DNA of 34,306 nt, taken from positions 1 to 34,306 of the forward strand of contig NZ_JAPSMC010000032.1 in NCBI RefSeq assembly GCF_026847645.1, written 5' to 3'. Origin of the DNA: Anoxybacillus sp. J5B_2022. Its GTDB lineage: Bacteria > Bacillota > Bacilli > Bacillales > Anoxybacillaceae. Position numbers and translations under genes: made by a program. Below are positions 1-9,302 of this stretch, piece by piece. Every line of letters begins with the position of its first letter. Position 1 is the stretch's first letter. The notes beneath the pieces are model-generated. The model made no database searches and was not told where the DNA came from. It saw only the letters and a program-made list of their open reading frames with translations.

Positions 1-7
1 GACAACG

Positions 8-42
8 GTTAGAGAGCGGTGAACCGGTCTCTAACTTTTTTT
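8..42 (+). terminator. Rho-independent terminator of an upstream gene
   Basis: Arms GTTAGAGA (8-15) and TCTCTAAC (28-35) pair, with an inner CGGT/ACCG stem, and are followed by seven T residues. It probably ends a plus-strand gene lying left of the window. Confidence 0.7.
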
Positions 43-93
43 GTCCAGTTAATTTTGCGTTTTTATTAACGCCATTAAAATCCTCTCCCCCAT

Positions 94-160
94 AAAAAAG
101 CACCGGCGGAAAAAGGTGCAAAAAAGAAAAGCGGCTAGCCTACGTGTAAAGGTTAGCCGC
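94..160 (-). terminator. Tandem terminators of the Hsp20 gene
   Basis: Read on the minus strand, a 10-bp stem (131-140 with 151-160, one mismatch) is followed by a T-rich tail opposite 118-130. A second small stem (GCACC 100-104 with GGTGC 115-119) is followed by six T residues opposite 94-99. Both lie just beyond the stop codon of the minus-strand Hsp20 gene. Confidence 0.75.
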
Positions 161-164
161 TTTC

Positions 165-611
165 TTATTCTATCCTTTTGATTTCAATCCGCTTTTTTCG
201 CTCCTCTGGAATTAACCGGTGAAGATGAATGATGAGCAATCCGTGATGGTAGGTGGCCTCAATTCGTTCTTCTTTAACAGTGAATGGCAGTGGGATCGTC
301 CTTTCCCATGTTCCTTGAAAAATTCCTTCCTCTACTAGTTCAAATCCTTCAAATTGTAAATTAATGGTTGCTTTAATTTCCAATGTTTTATAATACGTAT
401 ATAGCTCGACGTGTTCCAAGCTTTCTAATCCCGGTAAACAAACGACGATTAACAACTCGTTCTCTTTTTTATATATGTTGACACCAGAACTGCTAGTCGA
501 TTTTTGATTGTTTTGGAAAAAAGGTTGAAAATTCTCCCAAAAATCATGTTGAAAAAAATGTTCCCACTGTTTTGTCCAGTCAGGAAATGAGCCAAATGGG
601 TTTGTTTTCAT
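165..611 (-). CDS. Hsp20/alpha-crystallin family protein, GerT-like
   Basis: A 148-residue small heat-shock-type protein. The N-terminal third is rich in aromatic residues, Gln and Asn (WTKQWEHFFQHDFWENF). It is followed by an alpha-crystallin-like beta domain (about residues 40-140) with the hallmark 'ELLIVVCLPGLE' strand and the 'GLLIIHLHRL' strand near the end. The ATG at 611 is chosen because an excellent GGGGGAGG ribosome site precedes it; the TTG at 632 would place that site inside the gene. It resembles the GerT/CotP group of spore-associated Hsp20 relatives, whose known role is in spore germination or the coat; that assignment is inference. A sigma-K-like promoter upstream fits sporulation expression. 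The protein lacks a clear C-terminal IxI motif, so classical chaperone oligomerisation is uncertain. Confidence 0.8.
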   Translation of the reverse strand: MKTNPFGSFPDWTKQWEHFFQHDFWENFQPFFQNNQKSTSSSGVNIYKKENELLIVVCLPGLESLEHVELYTYYKTLEIKATINLQFEGFELVEEGIFQGTWERTIPLPFTVKEERIEATYHHGLLIIHLHRLIPEERKKRIEIKRIE

Positions 612-663
612 CTTCCTCCCCCTTCTTTCCAATTGGTATTGGCACGAAACAGCTACGCTATTT

Positions 664-690
664 TATCATATGTGGAAAATGGCAATTGGT
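664..690 (-). promoter_or_regulatory. Possible sigma-K promoter of the Hsp20 gene
   Basis: On the minus strand, AC (690-689), 16 bases, then CATATGATA (672-664) match the sigma-K pattern AC-N16/17-CATANNNTA. Vegetative alternatives have a poor spacer: TTGCCA to TAAAAT is 14. This fits a late mother-cell gene, but the motif is short. Confidence 0.4.
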
Positions 691-700
691 GAAATGCAGA

Positions 701-744
701 AAATCCGAACATTATTTTTTATTTTTTATTAAATGTTCGATTCT
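701..744 (+). promoter_or_regulatory. Paired PurBoxes (PurR operator)
   Basis: Box 1 (701-714) and box 2 (731-744, opposite orientation) both contain CGAACATT and match at 10 of 14 positions. The two 14-bp boxes are separated by exactly 16 bp. This is the arrangement known for the B. subtilis PurR repressor, which is released by PRPP. The pair lies directly upstream of the -35 element of the pur promoter. Confidence 0.85.
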
Positions 745-747
745 ATG

Positions 748-777
748 TTGACATTTTAACAAAAACATTGATAAGAT
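748..777 (+). promoter_or_regulatory. Sigma-A promoter of the pur operon
   Basis: TTGACA (748-753) and TAAGAT (772-777) are separated by 18 bp. Initiation near 784 would leave a leader of about 205 nt containing the riboswitch before purE. Confidence 0.75.
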
Positions 778-795
778 AGTGGTAACTTCATAGCA

Positions 796-961
796 TTCCC
801 TCATATAATCTTGGGAATATGGCCCAAAAGTTTCTACCCAATAACCGTAAATTATTGGACTATGAGGGAAAGGATCGGAACGGCTTTTTTGCCTTTCTAT
901 GGCCGAGTTATGCCCAGAACGATGCTTTCCCTTGGGAGAGGAACGCTTGTTCTGGGTTTTT
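796..961 (+). promoter_or_regulatory. Guanine riboswitch with transcription terminator, pur operon
   Basis: The aptamer spans about 796-870. P1 pairs 796-805 with 861-870. P2 is TTGGG/CCCAA around the ATATGG loop. The TTTCTACC core and P3 CCAATAA/TTATTGG around CCGTAAA follow. C860 in GACTATG is the guanine-type discriminator (adenine aptamers carry U). The expression platform is a terminator, CCCAGAAC (913-920) with GTTCTGGG (949-956), followed by TTTTTATT. The P1 3' strand 866-877 is complementary, with one mismatch, to 920-931 inside the terminator's left side, giving an antiterminator. Ligand binding should therefore hold P1, free the terminator and stop transcription: an OFF switch for guanine or hypoxanthine. 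Confidence 0.95.
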
Positions 962-989
962 ATTATGGTGAAATAATGAGGTGAAATGG

Positions 990-1478
990 ATGCAGCCACT
1001 TGTTGGTGTCATTATGGGAAGTCAATCGGATTGGGATACGATGAAATATGCGTGCGATATATTGGAAGAGCTAGAAATACCATTTGAGAAAAAAGTGGTT
1101 TCCGCTCATCGGACGCCTGATTATATGTTTGAATATGCCGAAACAGCAGAAAAAAGAGGGATCAAAGTCATTATTGCCGGTGCGGGAGGAGCTGCGCACT
1201 TGCCGGGGATGGTGGCGGCGAAAACGACGCTTCCGGTGATAGGGGTTCCAGTGCAGTCTAAAGCGTTGAACGGATTGGATTCGCTTTTATCTATCGTGCA
1301 AATGCCGGGCGGTGTACCGGTGGCAACGGTAGCAATTGGGAAAGCTGGCGCTACGAATGCTGGGCTTTTAGCGGCTTCCATTCTTGGGACGTATGAACTG
1401 AAATATATGGAAGCGTTGAAAAAGCGAAGAGAGCGCATTCGTCAAGACGTATTAGAAAGCAGTGATGATCTTGAATAA
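990..1478 (+). CDS. purE: N5-carboxyaminoimidazole ribonucleotide mutase
   Basis: PurE converts N5-CAIR, made by PurK, to CAIR in the cytosolic purine pathway. The 162-residue product has the class I PurE motifs: MGSQSDW (9-15), SAHRTP with His40, and GGAAHLPGM with His70. Length equals the B. subtilis protein. The ATG at 990 is preferred over the GTG at 981 because AGGTGA sits 5 nt before it and the product then begins MQPLVG like its homologues. It is the first gene of the operon after the riboswitch. Its 3' end overlaps the start of purK by 14 nt, so the two are probably translationally coupled. Confidence 0.95.
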   Translation: MQPLVGVIMGSQSDWDTMKYACDILEELEIPFEKKVVSAHRTPDYMFEYAETAEKRGIKVIIAGAGGAAHLPGMVAAKTTLPVIGVPVQSKALNGLDSLLSIVQMPGGVPVATVAIGKAGATNAGLLAASILGTYELKYMEALKKRRERIRQDVLESSDDLE

Positions 1479-2616
1479 ACGAACAATCATTCCAGGGCAG
1501 ACGATCGGCATTATCGGAGGCGGCCAACTCGGCAGAATGATGGCGATTTCGGCAAAAGAAATGGGATTTCGGGTGGCGGTGCTTGATCCTGTGCCTGACT
1601 CCCCTTGCGGCCAAGTAGCGGATACGGAAATTATAGGGGAATATAGCGATATTGAAGCGATCAAAACATTAGCGGGCGTCAGCGATGTCATTACGTACGA
1701 GTTTGAAAACATTGATGCTTCTGCGCTTGACTGGTTAGTCCAACACGCATATGTTCCGCAAGGCAGCCGGCTGTTAGCTATTACGCAAGATCGGGCGGCT
1801 GAAAAAAAGGCGATTACAGACGCGGGACTCCCTGTCGCGCCTTATTTAGAGATCCGTTCGGCTGAACAATTACAGGCAGGGGTTGAGCAGCTTGGAATTC
1901 CGTGTGTGTTGAAAACGTGCCGCGGCGGATACGACGGGAAAGGACAAGCGGTCATTCGTTGCCAAGAAGACATAGAGAAAGCGTCCCTGCTATTGCAAGC
2001 CGGTGCTTGTGTATTAGAAAGTTGGCTTTCCTTTGAAAAAGAAATTTCTGTGATTGTCGTAAGAAACGGATTAGGTGAGATGAGTGTTTTCCCGGCGGGG
2101 GAAAATATTCATGTGGACAATATTTTACATCAAACGATTGTTCCGGCTCGCACGTCGGTAGCGGCGAAAGAAAAAGCAGTTTCCTACGCTAAAACGTTGG
2201 CGCAGCACTTTGAACTCGTCGGCACGTTGGCGGTCGAAATGTTTTTAACAAAAGAAGGAGATATTTATATTAACGAACTTGCCCCTAGACCGCACAACTC
2301 CGGTCATTATACAATTAATGCTTGTGCAACGTCTCAATTTCAGCAACACGTTCGTGCCATCTGCAATTGGCCGTTAGGAAGCACGAAATTGTTGACGCCG
2401 GCAGTAATGGTCAATATTTTAGGCGAGCATGTGCAGTCGGTCATTGACAACATTCCGAAATTCCAAAACGTGCATCTTCATTTATACGGCAAAAAAGAGG
2501 CGAAGAAAAAGCGGAAAATGGGCCATGTCACGGTGCTTGCTGAAACGGTGGAGGAAGCATTGCAAGCGATTGACGCCTTGCACATTTGGAACGAAAAAGA
2601 AGGAGGATCACAATGA
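1465..2616 (+). CDS. purK: N5-carboxyaminoimidazole ribonucleotide synthase
   Basis: PurK uses ATP and bicarbonate to carboxylate AIR, giving N5-CAIR for PurE. The product is 383 residues. It has an N-terminal Rossmann-like segment ([12 protein letters not shown]), an ATP-grasp core with [11 protein letters not shown], and the metal/substrate motif [14 protein letters not shown]. The start lies inside purE and has no strong ribosome site. ATG 1465 is chosen; the GTG immediately before it is the alternative. Translation probably depends on coupling to purE. The end overlaps purB by 4 nt (ATGA). Confidence 0.93.
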   Translation: MILNKRTIIPGQTIGIIGGGQLGRMMAISAKEMGFRVAVLDPVPDSPCGQVADTEIIGEYSDIEAIKTLAGVSDVITYEFENIDASALDWLVQHAYVPQGSRLLAITQDRAAEKKAITDAGLPVAPYLEIRSAEQLQAGVEQLGIPCVLKTCRGGYDGKGQAVIRCQEDIEKASLLLQAGACVLESWLSFEKEISVIVVRNGLGEMSVFPAGENIHVDNILHQTIVPARTSVAAKEKAVSYAKTLAQHFELVGTLAVEMFLTKEGDIYINELAPRPHNSGHYTINACATSQFQQHVRAICNWPLGSTKLLTPAVMVNILGEHVQSVIDNIPKFQNVHLHLYGKKEAKKKRKMGHVTVLAETVEEALQAIDALHIWNEKEGGSQ

Positions 2617-3905
2617 TTGAACGGTACACTAGACCGGAAATGGGAGCAATTTGGACGGAAGAAAATCGCTTCAAAGCGTGGCTAGAAGTGGAGATTTTAG
2701 CGTGTGAGGCGTGGGCGGAACTCGGTGTCATCCCAAAAGAAGATGTCGAGAAAATCCGGCAACATGCTTCGTTTGACATTCAACGAATTAAAGAAATAGA
2801 AGAAGAAACGCGTCACGATGTGGTTGCATTTACTCGCGCCGTTTCGGAAACGCTCGGCGAAGAGCGAAAATGGGTGCATTACGGTTTAACATCGACGGAT
2901 GTCGTCGATACGGCGTTGTCGTATTTATTAAAACAAGCAAATGAAATTTTATTACGCGATCTCGAACACTTTATCCAAGTATTAAAGGAAAAGGCACAAG
3001 AGCATAAATACACGGTGATGATGGGGCGTACGCACGGCGTTCACGCGGAACCGACGACGTTTGGCTTGAAACTGGCGCTTTGGTACGCGGAAATGCAACG
3101 AAACTTAGAGCGCTTCAAGCAAGCAGCGGAAACGGTGCGTGTCGGGAAAATTTCCGGTGCAGTCGGAACGTATGCAAACATTGATCCGTTTGTCGAAAAA
3201 TACGTATGCGAAAAACTTGGATTAGAGCCGGCGCCGATTTCGACGCAAACGCTACAACGTGACCGCCATGCTCATTATATGGCGACATTGGCGCTTATTG
3301 CGACTTCCATTGAGAAATTTGCGGTAGAAATTCGTGGGCTACAAAAAAGTGAAACGCGAGAAGTCGAGGAGTTTTTCGCTAAAGGCCAAAAAGGTTCATC
3401 AGCGATGCCGCATAAACGCAATCCGATCGGCTCTGAAAATATGACAGGAATGGCACGGGTGATCCGCGGATATATGTTGACGGCATATGAAAACGTGCCA
3501 CTATGGCATGAGCGGGATATTTCCCATTCGTCAGCGGAACGCATTATTTTGCCGGATGCGACGATTGCATTAAATTACATGTTAAATCGTTTTGCGAACA
3601 TCGTGAAAAACTTGACGGTATTCCCAGAAAACATGAAACGGAATATGGATCGCACGCTCGGCCTAATTTATTCGCAACGCGTGTTGCTTGCGCTCATCGA
3701 CACCGGAATGACGCGCGAAGAAGCGTATGATTTAGTGCAACCGAAAGCGATGGAAGCGTGGGAAACGCAAGTTCCGTTCCGCTCGTTAATTGAAGCAGAC
3801 GAAGCGATTACGAGCCGCCTAACAAAAGAACAAATCGATGATTGCTTTGATTATCATTACCACTTGAAACATGTCGATACGATTTTTGAACGGTTAGGGT
3901 TGTAA
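2613..3905 (+). CDS. purB: Adenylosuccinate lyase
   Basis: PurB cleaves SAICAR to AICAR plus fumarate and adenylosuccinate to AMP plus fumarate, so it acts both in IMP synthesis and in AMP formation. The 430-residue protein has [11 protein letters not shown] (138-148, His141) and the fumarase-superfamily signature [11 protein letters not shown] (261-271, flexible catalytic Ser loop). The start is fixed by AAGGAGG at 2600-2606 and by the ATGA overlap with purK. A 76-nt gap with a perfect hairpin follows, the first break in this tightly packed operon. Confidence 0.96.
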   Translation: MIERYTRPEMGAIWTEENRFKAWLEVEILACEAWAELGVIPKEDVEKIRQHASFDIQRIKEIEEETRHDVVAFTRAVSETLGEERKWVHYGLTSTDVVDTALSYLLKQANEILLRDLEHFIQVLKEKAQEHKYTVMMGRTHGVHAEPTTFGLKLALWYAEMQRNLERFKQAAETVRVGKISGAVGTYANIDPFVEKYVCEKLGLEPAPISTQTLQRDRHAHYMATLALIATSIEKFAVEIRGLQKSETREVEEFFAKGQKGSSAMPHKRNPIGSENMTGMARVIRGYMLTAYENVPLWHERDISHSSAERIILPDATIALNYMLNRFANIVKNLTVFPENMKRNMDRTLGLIYSQRVLLALIDTGMTREEAYDLVQPKAMEAWETQVPFRSLIEADEAITSRLTKEQIDDCFDYHYHLKHVDTIFERLGL

Positions 3906-3910
3906 AAAGG

Positions 3911-3936
3911 CATAGGTAAGGGCTTCCTTACCTATG
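3911..3936 (+). other. Intercistronic hairpin between purB and purC
   Basis: CATAGGTAAG (3911-3920) and CTTACCTATG (3927-3936) form a perfect 10-bp stem with a six-base loop. No T tract follows, so it is not a standard terminator. It could protect or process the mRNA, or pause polymerase; function is not shown. Confidence 0.6.
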
Positions 3937-3981
3937 TTACAAAAGGAAAATTTCTAATATTCTGTCTGGGAGGCCTTTCGT

Positions 3982-4692
3982 ATGGTCAAAAAATTAGAAC
4001 TGCTTTATGAAGGAAAAGCGAAAAAAGTGTATAAAACGGATGACGACAATGTGCTTTGGATTGAATATAAAGATAGCGCTACGGCGTTTAACGGAGAAAA
4101 AAAGGCGACCATCGCTGGAAAAGGCCGTTTAAACAATGAGATTACAAGCTTATTATTTTCTAAACTCCATAGCGCCAGCATTGATAATCATTTTATTCGA
4201 AAAATATCTGAAACAGAACAGCTTGTAAAAAAAGTAACGATTATTCCTCTTGAAGTTGTTGTCCGCAACTATGTCGCTGGAAGTCTTGCGAAGCGGCTTG
4301 GCATCGCCGAAGGGACGAGCCTGGAAAAACCGTTGATTGAGTTTTATTACAAAAATGATGAACTTGGCGACCCTCTTTTGTTGGAAGACCACATTGCCAT
4401 TTTAAAGCTTGCTACTTCAGAACAAATTGCTGTTTTGAAGGCGTATGCTTTAAAGGTCAATGAGATCCTCACCCAACATTTTCAAAACTGTCATGTCCGC
4501 TTGATTGATTTTAAGCTTGAGTTTGGTTTCGACGCAGAAGGAACCATTGTATTAGCGGATGAAATTTCCCCAGATACGTGCCGGTTATGGGATATGGAAA
4601 CGAATGAAAAATTCGATAAAGATGTATTCCGCCGAGATTTAGGAAGTTTAACCGACGCATACGAAATTATTTTACAGAGATTGGGAGGCTAA
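3982..4692 (+). CDS. purC: SAICAR synthetase
   Basis: PurC couples CAIR and aspartate with ATP hydrolysis to give SAICAR. The product is 236 residues, a few short of B. subtilis at the C terminus. Family motifs are YEGKAKKVYKTD at the N terminus, the phosphate/ATP segment DSATAFNGEKK, LEVVVRNYVAGS, and the signature pair LIDFKLEFGFD and ADEISPDTCRLWD. GGGAGG (3968-3973) precedes the ATG. purS follows after 5 nt. Confidence 0.96.
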   Translation: MVKKLELLYEGKAKKVYKTDDDNVLWIEYKDSATAFNGEKKATIAGKGRLNNEITSLLFSKLHSASIDNHFIRKISETEQLVKKVTIIPLEVVVRNYVAGSLAKRLGIAEGTSLEKPLIEFYYKNDELGDPLLLEDHIAILKLATSEQIAVLKAYALKVNEILTQHFQNCHVRLIDFKLEFGFDAEGTIVLADEISPDTCRLWDMETNEKFDKDVFRRDLGSLTDAYEIILQRLGG

Positions 4693-4697
4693 ATCAT

Positions 4698-4952
4698 ATG
4701 TATAAAGTAAAAGTATATGTCACGTTGCGAGAAAATGTATTAGATCCGCAAGGAACAGCGGTGAAAGGAGCGCTGCACAGCTTATCTTACCATGAAGTGC
4801 AGGACGTTCGAATCGGCAAGTTTATGGAACTTGTTATCGAAAAAAACGATCGGGACGTTGAAGAGCTCGTTCGCGAAATGTGCGAAAAGCTATTAGCGAA
4901 TACAGTCATCGAAGACTACCGCTACGACATCGAGGAGGTAGTCGTCCAGTGA
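4698..4952 (+). CDS. purS: FGAM synthase subunit PurS
   Basis: PurS is the small (84 aa) dimeric subunit that bridges PurQ and PurL in the three-part FGAM synthetase of Gram-positive bacteria and archaea, and is needed for ammonia transfer. The sequence opens [19 protein letters not shown], typical of the family, and ends with a short acidic helix/strand segment. GGGAGG lies at 4683-4688, inside the end of purC. The stop codon overlaps the purQ GTG by 4 nt, so PurS and PurQ are likely made in matched amounts. Confidence 0.95.
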   Translation: MYKVKVYVTLRENVLDPQGTAVKGALHSLSYHEVQDVRIGKFMELVIEKNDRDVEELVREMCEKLLANTVIEDYRYDIEEVVVQ

Positions 4953-5635
4953 AATTTGCGGTCATTGTTTTCCCAGGTTCTAACTGCGATGTCGATATGT
5001 ATCATGCGATTAAAGATGAGTTAGGGGAAGAGGTCGAATACGTATGGCATACGGCTGACACCCTTGATGAATTTGATGCGATTTTGTTGCCGGGTGGTTT
5101 TTCGTACGGTGACTATCTTCGTTCCGGAGCGATTGCTCGATTTTCGAATGTGATGAAAGCGATCCAAAAAGCGGCGGAAGAAGGGAAGCCGATTCTTGGC
5201 GTGTGCAACGGGTTTCAAATTTTATTGGAGGCAGCGCTGTTGCCAGGGGCGATGCGCCGCAATAACAGCTTGAAGTTTATTTGCCGCCCTGTTACGTTGC
5301 GGGTAGAAAATAATGAAACAATGTTTACATCGCTATATGAGCCAGGAGAAGTGATTACGATTCCGATCGCTCATGGGGAAGGCAATTATTATTGCGACGA
5401 GGAAACGCTGACCAAGCTGATCGAAAACCGGCAAATCATTTTCCGCTACCACGACGAAAATCCGAACGGAAGTTTAGAAAATATTGCGGGCATTATGAAT
5501 GAAAACGGAAACGTGCTTGGAATGATGCCGCATCCAGAGCGGGCGGTCGATGCGCTGCTCGGCAGTGCGGACGGACTCAAATTGTTCCAATCAATCGTGA
5601 AATACTGGAGGGTGAAACATGTCGTTACTTCTTGA
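4949..5635 (+). CDS. purQ: FGAM synthase glutaminase subunit PurQ
   Basis: PurQ is a class I glutamine amidotransferase that releases ammonia from glutamine for PurL. The 228-residue protein carries the triad Cys86 (GVCNGFQ), His195 and Glu197 (MMPHPERA) and the oxyanion-loop sequence [14 protein letters not shown]. The start is GTG at 4949, preceded by GAGGAGGT (4932-4939); an upstream in-frame start inside purS would add an unrelated N terminus. It overlaps purS by 4 nt and purL by 17 nt. Confidence 0.95.
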   Translation: MKFAVIVFPGSNCDVDMYHAIKDELGEEVEYVWHTADTLDEFDAILLPGGFSYGDYLRSGAIARFSNVMKAIQKAAEEGKPILGVCNGFQILLEAALLPGAMRRNNSLKFICRPVTLRVENNETMFTSLYEPGEVITIPIAHGEGNYYCDEETLTKLIENRQIIFRYHDENPNGSLENIAGIMNENGNVLGMMPHPERAVDALLGSADGLKLFQSIVKYWRVKHVVTS

Positions 5636-7844
5636 GCCAAGTCCAACAACGATTAAGGAAGAAAAGCTATATCGCGAAATGGGATTGACGGATGAAGAAT
5701 TTGCGATGGTAGAACGCATTCTCGGCCGCTTACCAAACTATACAGAAACGGGCATTTTTTCAGTCATGTGGTCAGAGCATTGTAGCTATAAAAATTCCAA
5801 GCCGGTGCTGAAAAAATTTCCGACAGACGGGAAGCAAGTGTTACAAGGTCCGGGAGAAGGAGCGGGCATTGTCGATATCGGCGACGGATTAGCGGTTGCG
5901 TTTAAAATCGAAAGCCATAACCATCCTTCTGCCATCGAGCCGTATCAAGGGGCAGCGACAGGAGTCGGCGGCATTATTCGCGACGTCTTTTCGATGGGAG
6001 CGCGCCCGATTGCGCTTTTGAATTCACTCCGTTTTGGCGAGTTGACATCTCCAAGGGTGAAATATTTATTTGAACATGTTGTTGCCGGCATTGCCGGATA
6101 CGGAAACTGTGTAGGCATTCCAACGGTTGGCGGCGAGGTGCAATTTGATGCGGCATATGAAGGGAATCCACTTGTCAACGCGATGTGTGTCGGCTTAATC
6201 CGCCATGAAGACATTCAGCGCGGGGTAGCGTCAGGCGTCGGCAATACGGTGATGTATGTTGGGGCAAAAACAGGCCGCGACGGAATCCACGGAGCGACGT
6301 TTGCTTCGGAAGAATTGACGGAAGCGTCGGAAGCGAAGCGTCCAGCGGTGCAAGTCGGGGATCCGTTTATGGAAAAGCTATTGCTCGAAGCGTGTCTAGA
6401 AGTCGTTCAATCGGATGCGTTAGTCGGCATTCAAGACATGGGAGCAGCCGGTCTCACAAGCTCTTCAGCCGAAATGGCGAGCAAGGCGGGCGTCGGCATC
6501 GAAATGAATTTAGATCTCGTCCCGCAGCGTGAAGCAGGCATGACACCGTATGAAATGATGCTTTCCGAGTCGCAAGAACGCATGCTACTTGTCGTGAAAA
6601 AAGGCCGTGAACAAGAAATTATAGATTTGTTTGCTAAATACGGGCTGGAGGCAAAGGCAATCGGCCAAGTAACGGATGACAAAATGCTTCGCCTCTATTT
6701 CCATGGGGAAGTGGTCGCTGAAATCCCGGTCGACGCATTAGCGAAAGATGCGCCCGTTTATCATAAACCGTCAGCAGAACCGGCTTATTACCGTGAGTTT
6801 CAACAGATCGATTACGTGCCGCATGTCGAAAATTATGAAGAAACGTTGCTTGCATTACTGGCACAGCCAACGATTGCAAGCAAGGAATGGGTATATGACC
6901 AATACGATTATATGGTGCGTACCAATACGGTCGTCGCGCCAGGCTCGGATGCAGCGGTTGTCCGCATTCGCGGAACAAAAAAGGCGTTAGCGATGACAAC
7001 AGACTGCAACTCCCGCTATGTGTATTTAGATCCGGAAACAGGCGGAAAAATTACGGTGGCCGAAGCAGCGCGAAACGTCGTTTGTTCGGGAGCCAAGCCG
7101 CTCGCGATTACCGATTGCTTAAACTTCGGTTCTCCAGAAAAACCAGAAATTTTTTGGCAGCTGGAAAAAGCGGTCGATGGCATGAGTGCGGCGTGCCGTG
7201 CGCTTTCTGCCCCTGTTATTAGCGGCAACGTATCACTTTATAATGAAACGAACGGGGAAGCGATTTATCCGACACCGATTGTTGGTATGGTCGGATTAGT
7301 AGAAGACTTGGATCATATAACAACCCAAGCGTTCAAACAGGCTGGCGATATCATTTATGTCATTGGAGAGGCGAAGCCAGAGTTTGGTGGAAGTGAGTTG
7401 CAAAAATGGTTAGAAGGCCGTATTTTTGGCAAAGCACCAAGCATTGATTTAGAAGTGGAAGCAGAGCGCCAAGAAGCGCTTCTTGCGGCGATCCAAGCAG
7501 GACTCGTTGCTTCGGCACATGATGTAGCCGAAGGAGGGCTTTCTGTGGCATTAGCGGAGTGTGTGATAGCTGCGGCTGGCTTAGGAGCGAAAGTAACGGT
7601 TAGCGGTGATATCGTCGCTGAATTGTTTAGCGAAACGCAATCTCGCTTTATCGTTTCCATAAAAAAAGAACATCAAGCGGTATTTGAGCAACTCATCGAG
7701 GCAAAACCGATTGGTGAAGTAACGGCAGACGGAACACTCCGCATCGAAAATGAACATGGTGAAGCAATCGTGAATCTTTCGGTTGAACAAATGAGAAGCG
7801 TATGGAAAGGAGCTATTCCATGCTTGCTGAAATCAAAGGCTTAA
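5619..7844 (+). CDS. purL: FGAM synthase catalytic subunit PurL (small type)
   Basis: PurL uses ATP and ammonia to turn FGAR into FGAM. At 741 residues it is the small PurL form that needs PurS and PurQ, both encoded just upstream. Visible motifs are [13 protein letters not shown] near residue 50, the substrate loop [21 protein letters not shown], the central [17 protein letters not shown], and the second-repeat [16 protein letters not shown]. These reflect the duplicated PurM-like fold. GGAGGG (5607-5612) precedes the ATG inside purQ. The end overlaps purF by 25 nt. Confidence 0.96.
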   Translation: MSLLLEPSPTTIKEEKLYREMGLTDEEFAMVERILGRLPNYTETGIFSVMWSEHCSYKNSKPVLKKFPTDGKQVLQGPGEGAGIVDIGDGLAVAFKIESHNHPSAIEPYQGAATGVGGIIRDVFSMGARPIALLNSLRFGELTSPRVKYLFEHVVAGIAGYGNCVGIPTVGGEVQFDAAYEGNPLVNAMCVGLIRHEDIQRGVASGVGNTVMYVGAKTGRDGIHGATFASEELTEASEAKRPAVQVGDPFMEKLLLEACLEVVQSDALVGIQDMGAAGLTSSSAEMASKAGVGIEMNLDLVPQREAGMTPYEMMLSESQERMLLVVKKGREQEIIDLFAKYGLEAKAIGQVTDDKMLRLYFHGEVVAEIPVDALAKDAPVYHKPSAEPAYYREFQQIDYVPHVENYEETLLALLAQPTIASKEWVYDQYDYMVRTNTVVAPGSDAAVVRIRGTKKALAMTTDCNSRYVYLDPETGGKITVAEAARNVVCSGAKPLAITDCLNFGSPEKPEIFWQLEKAVDGMSAACRALSAPVISGNVSLYNETNGEAIYPTPIVGMVGLVEDLDHITTQAFKQAGDIIYVIGEAKPEFGGSELQKWLEGRIFGKAPSIDLEVEAERQEALLAAIQAGLVASAHDVAEGGLSVALAECVIAAAGLGAKVTVSGDIVAELFSETQSRFIVSIKKEHQAVFEQLIEAKPIGEVTADGTLRIENEHGEAIVNLSVEQMRSVWKGAIPCLLKSKA

Positions 7845-9208
7845 ACGAAGAATGCGGGATTTTTGGCATTTGGGGTCATGATGAAGCAGCGCAAGTGACA
7901 TATTACGGCTTGCATAGTTTGCAGCATCGCGGCCAAGAAGGCGCCGGAATTGTTGTAGCCAATGGCGAGACAATAAAGGGGCATAAAGGTCTTGGACTGG
8001 TGACGGAAGTGTTTAGCAACGGGGAACTTCAGCAATTGAGGGGAACAGCTGCGATCGGTCATGTACGCTATGCGACGGCAGGAGGAGGGGGCTACGAAAA
8101 CGTTCAGCCCCTCTTGTTCCGTTCGCAAAATGGAAGCATTGCGTTGGCGCATAACGGCAATTTAGTCAATGCTGCTGAGTTAAAACTTCGTCTTGAACAG
8201 CAAGGCAGTATTTTTCAAACGACATCTGATACAGAAGTGTTTGCGCATTTAATCCGCCGCAGTATGGCCCCTACGTTAAAAGAACAAATTAAAGTGGCTC
8301 TTACTTATTTGGAAGGAGCCTTTGCCTTTCTTTTATTGACGGAAACAGAGTTGTATATTGCCTTAGATCCACAAGGGTTTCGACCGCTTTCGATCGGCCG
8401 TCTTGGCTCGGCGTATGTCGTCGCATCGGAAACGTGTGCGTTCGATGTCGTAGGCGCCACGTACGAGCGGGAAGTGGAACCAGGGGAACTGATTATCATC
8501 AACAAAGAAGGGGTTCATTCGGAACGCTATGCCGAAAAAAGACCTCGTTCCATTTGCAGTATGGAATACATTTATTTTGCGCGGCCGGATAGCAATGTTG
8601 ATGGCATTAACATTCATACAGCCCGCAAAAATTTAGGGAAACAGCTCGCTTTTGAAGCGCCGGTTGAAGCGGATGTCGTTACCGGCGTGCCGGATTCTAG
8701 CATCTCGGTTGCGATTGGTTATGCGGAAGTGACGGGAATACCGTATGAGCTTGGTTTAATTAAAAACCGTTATGTTGGGCGAACGTTTATCCAGCCGTCG
8801 CAATCGCTACGGGAACAGGGGGTTAAAATGAAGCTATCACCAGTGCGTGGTGTTGTGGCAGGAAAGCGGGTTGTCATGGTTGATGATTCCATTGTTCGTG
8901 GCACGACAAGCAAACGAATCGTGAACATGCTTCGCGAAGCAGGAGCGAAAGAAGTGCACGTGCGCATTAGTTCGCCGCCGATTACACACCCATGCTTTTA
9001 CGGCATCGATACGCCGACAAAAGAAGAGTTAGTGGCGGCTACTCATTCGATTGAAGAAATTCGGCAAATGATCGGGGCGGATTCGCTTGCCTTTTTAAGC
9101 GAAGAAGGATTGCTGGAAGCGATCGGTCGTCCGAAAGATTCGAAATGGCATGGGCAATGTATGGCTTGTTTCACCGGAATGTATCCGACAAAGACGTATC
9201 ACGAATAA
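7820..9208 (+). CDS. purF: Amidophosphoribosyltransferase
   Basis: PurF makes phosphoribosylamine from PRPP and glutamine, the committed step of the pathway. The 462-residue product begins with an 11-residue propeptide ([11 protein letters not shown]) before Cys12, the Ntn glutaminase nucleophile exposed after cleavage. The C-terminal phosphoribosyltransferase domain has the PRPP loop [14 protein letters not shown]. Cysteines in SICSMEY, HPCFYG and GQCMACF match the 4Fe-4S ligands of the B. subtilis type, implying oxygen-sensitive stability. The ATG at 7820 is chosen over 7802 because AAAGGAG lies between them and the propeptide then has standard length. Confidence 0.96.
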   Translation: MLAEIKGLNEECGIFGIWGHDEAAQVTYYGLHSLQHRGQEGAGIVVANGETIKGHKGLGLVTEVFSNGELQQLRGTAAIGHVRYATAGGGGYENVQPLLFRSQNGSIALAHNGNLVNAAELKLRLEQQGSIFQTTSDTEVFAHLIRRSMAPTLKEQIKVALTYLEGAFAFLLLTETELYIALDPQGFRPLSIGRLGSAYVVASETCAFDVVGATYEREVEPGELIIINKEGVHSERYAEKRPRSICSMEYIYFARPDSNVDGINIHTARKNLGKQLAFEAPVEADVVTGVPDSSISVAIGYAEVTGIPYELGLIKNRYVGRTFIQPSQSLREQGVKMKLSPVRGVVAGKRVVMVDDSIVRGTTSKRIVNMLREAGAKEVHVRISSPPITHPCFYGIDTPTKEELVAATHSIEEIRQMIGADSLAFLSEEGLLEAIGRPKDSKWHGQCMACFTGMYPTKTYHE

Positions 9209-9220
9209 CATAGAAAACGT

Positions 9221-9267
9221 CCATGAGCGAGTTTTTTCCACCTAGGGATGGAAATTATTGCTCACGG
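9221..9267 (+). other. Imperfect hairpin between purF and purM
   Basis: CCATGAGC (9221-9228) pairs with GCTCACGG (9260-9267) with one mismatch, and TTTCCA (9235-9240) pairs with TGGAAA (9249-9254) in the apical part. No T tract follows. It occupies the roughly 94-nt purF-purM spacer and may affect mRNA processing. Confidence 0.4.
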
Positions 9268-9302
9268 CTCGAAGATTTTCACAGAAAAGGGGGAAGCTTT
9301 AG

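Noticed and set aside
796-870. Adenine rather than guanine specificity of the pur leader
   Set aside because: The discriminator at 860 is C (GACTATG); adenine aptamers have U at this position.
1121-1438. Minus-strand frame within purE
   Set aside because: It is antisense shadow coding with no initiation signal, as is common opposite conserved GC-periodic genes.
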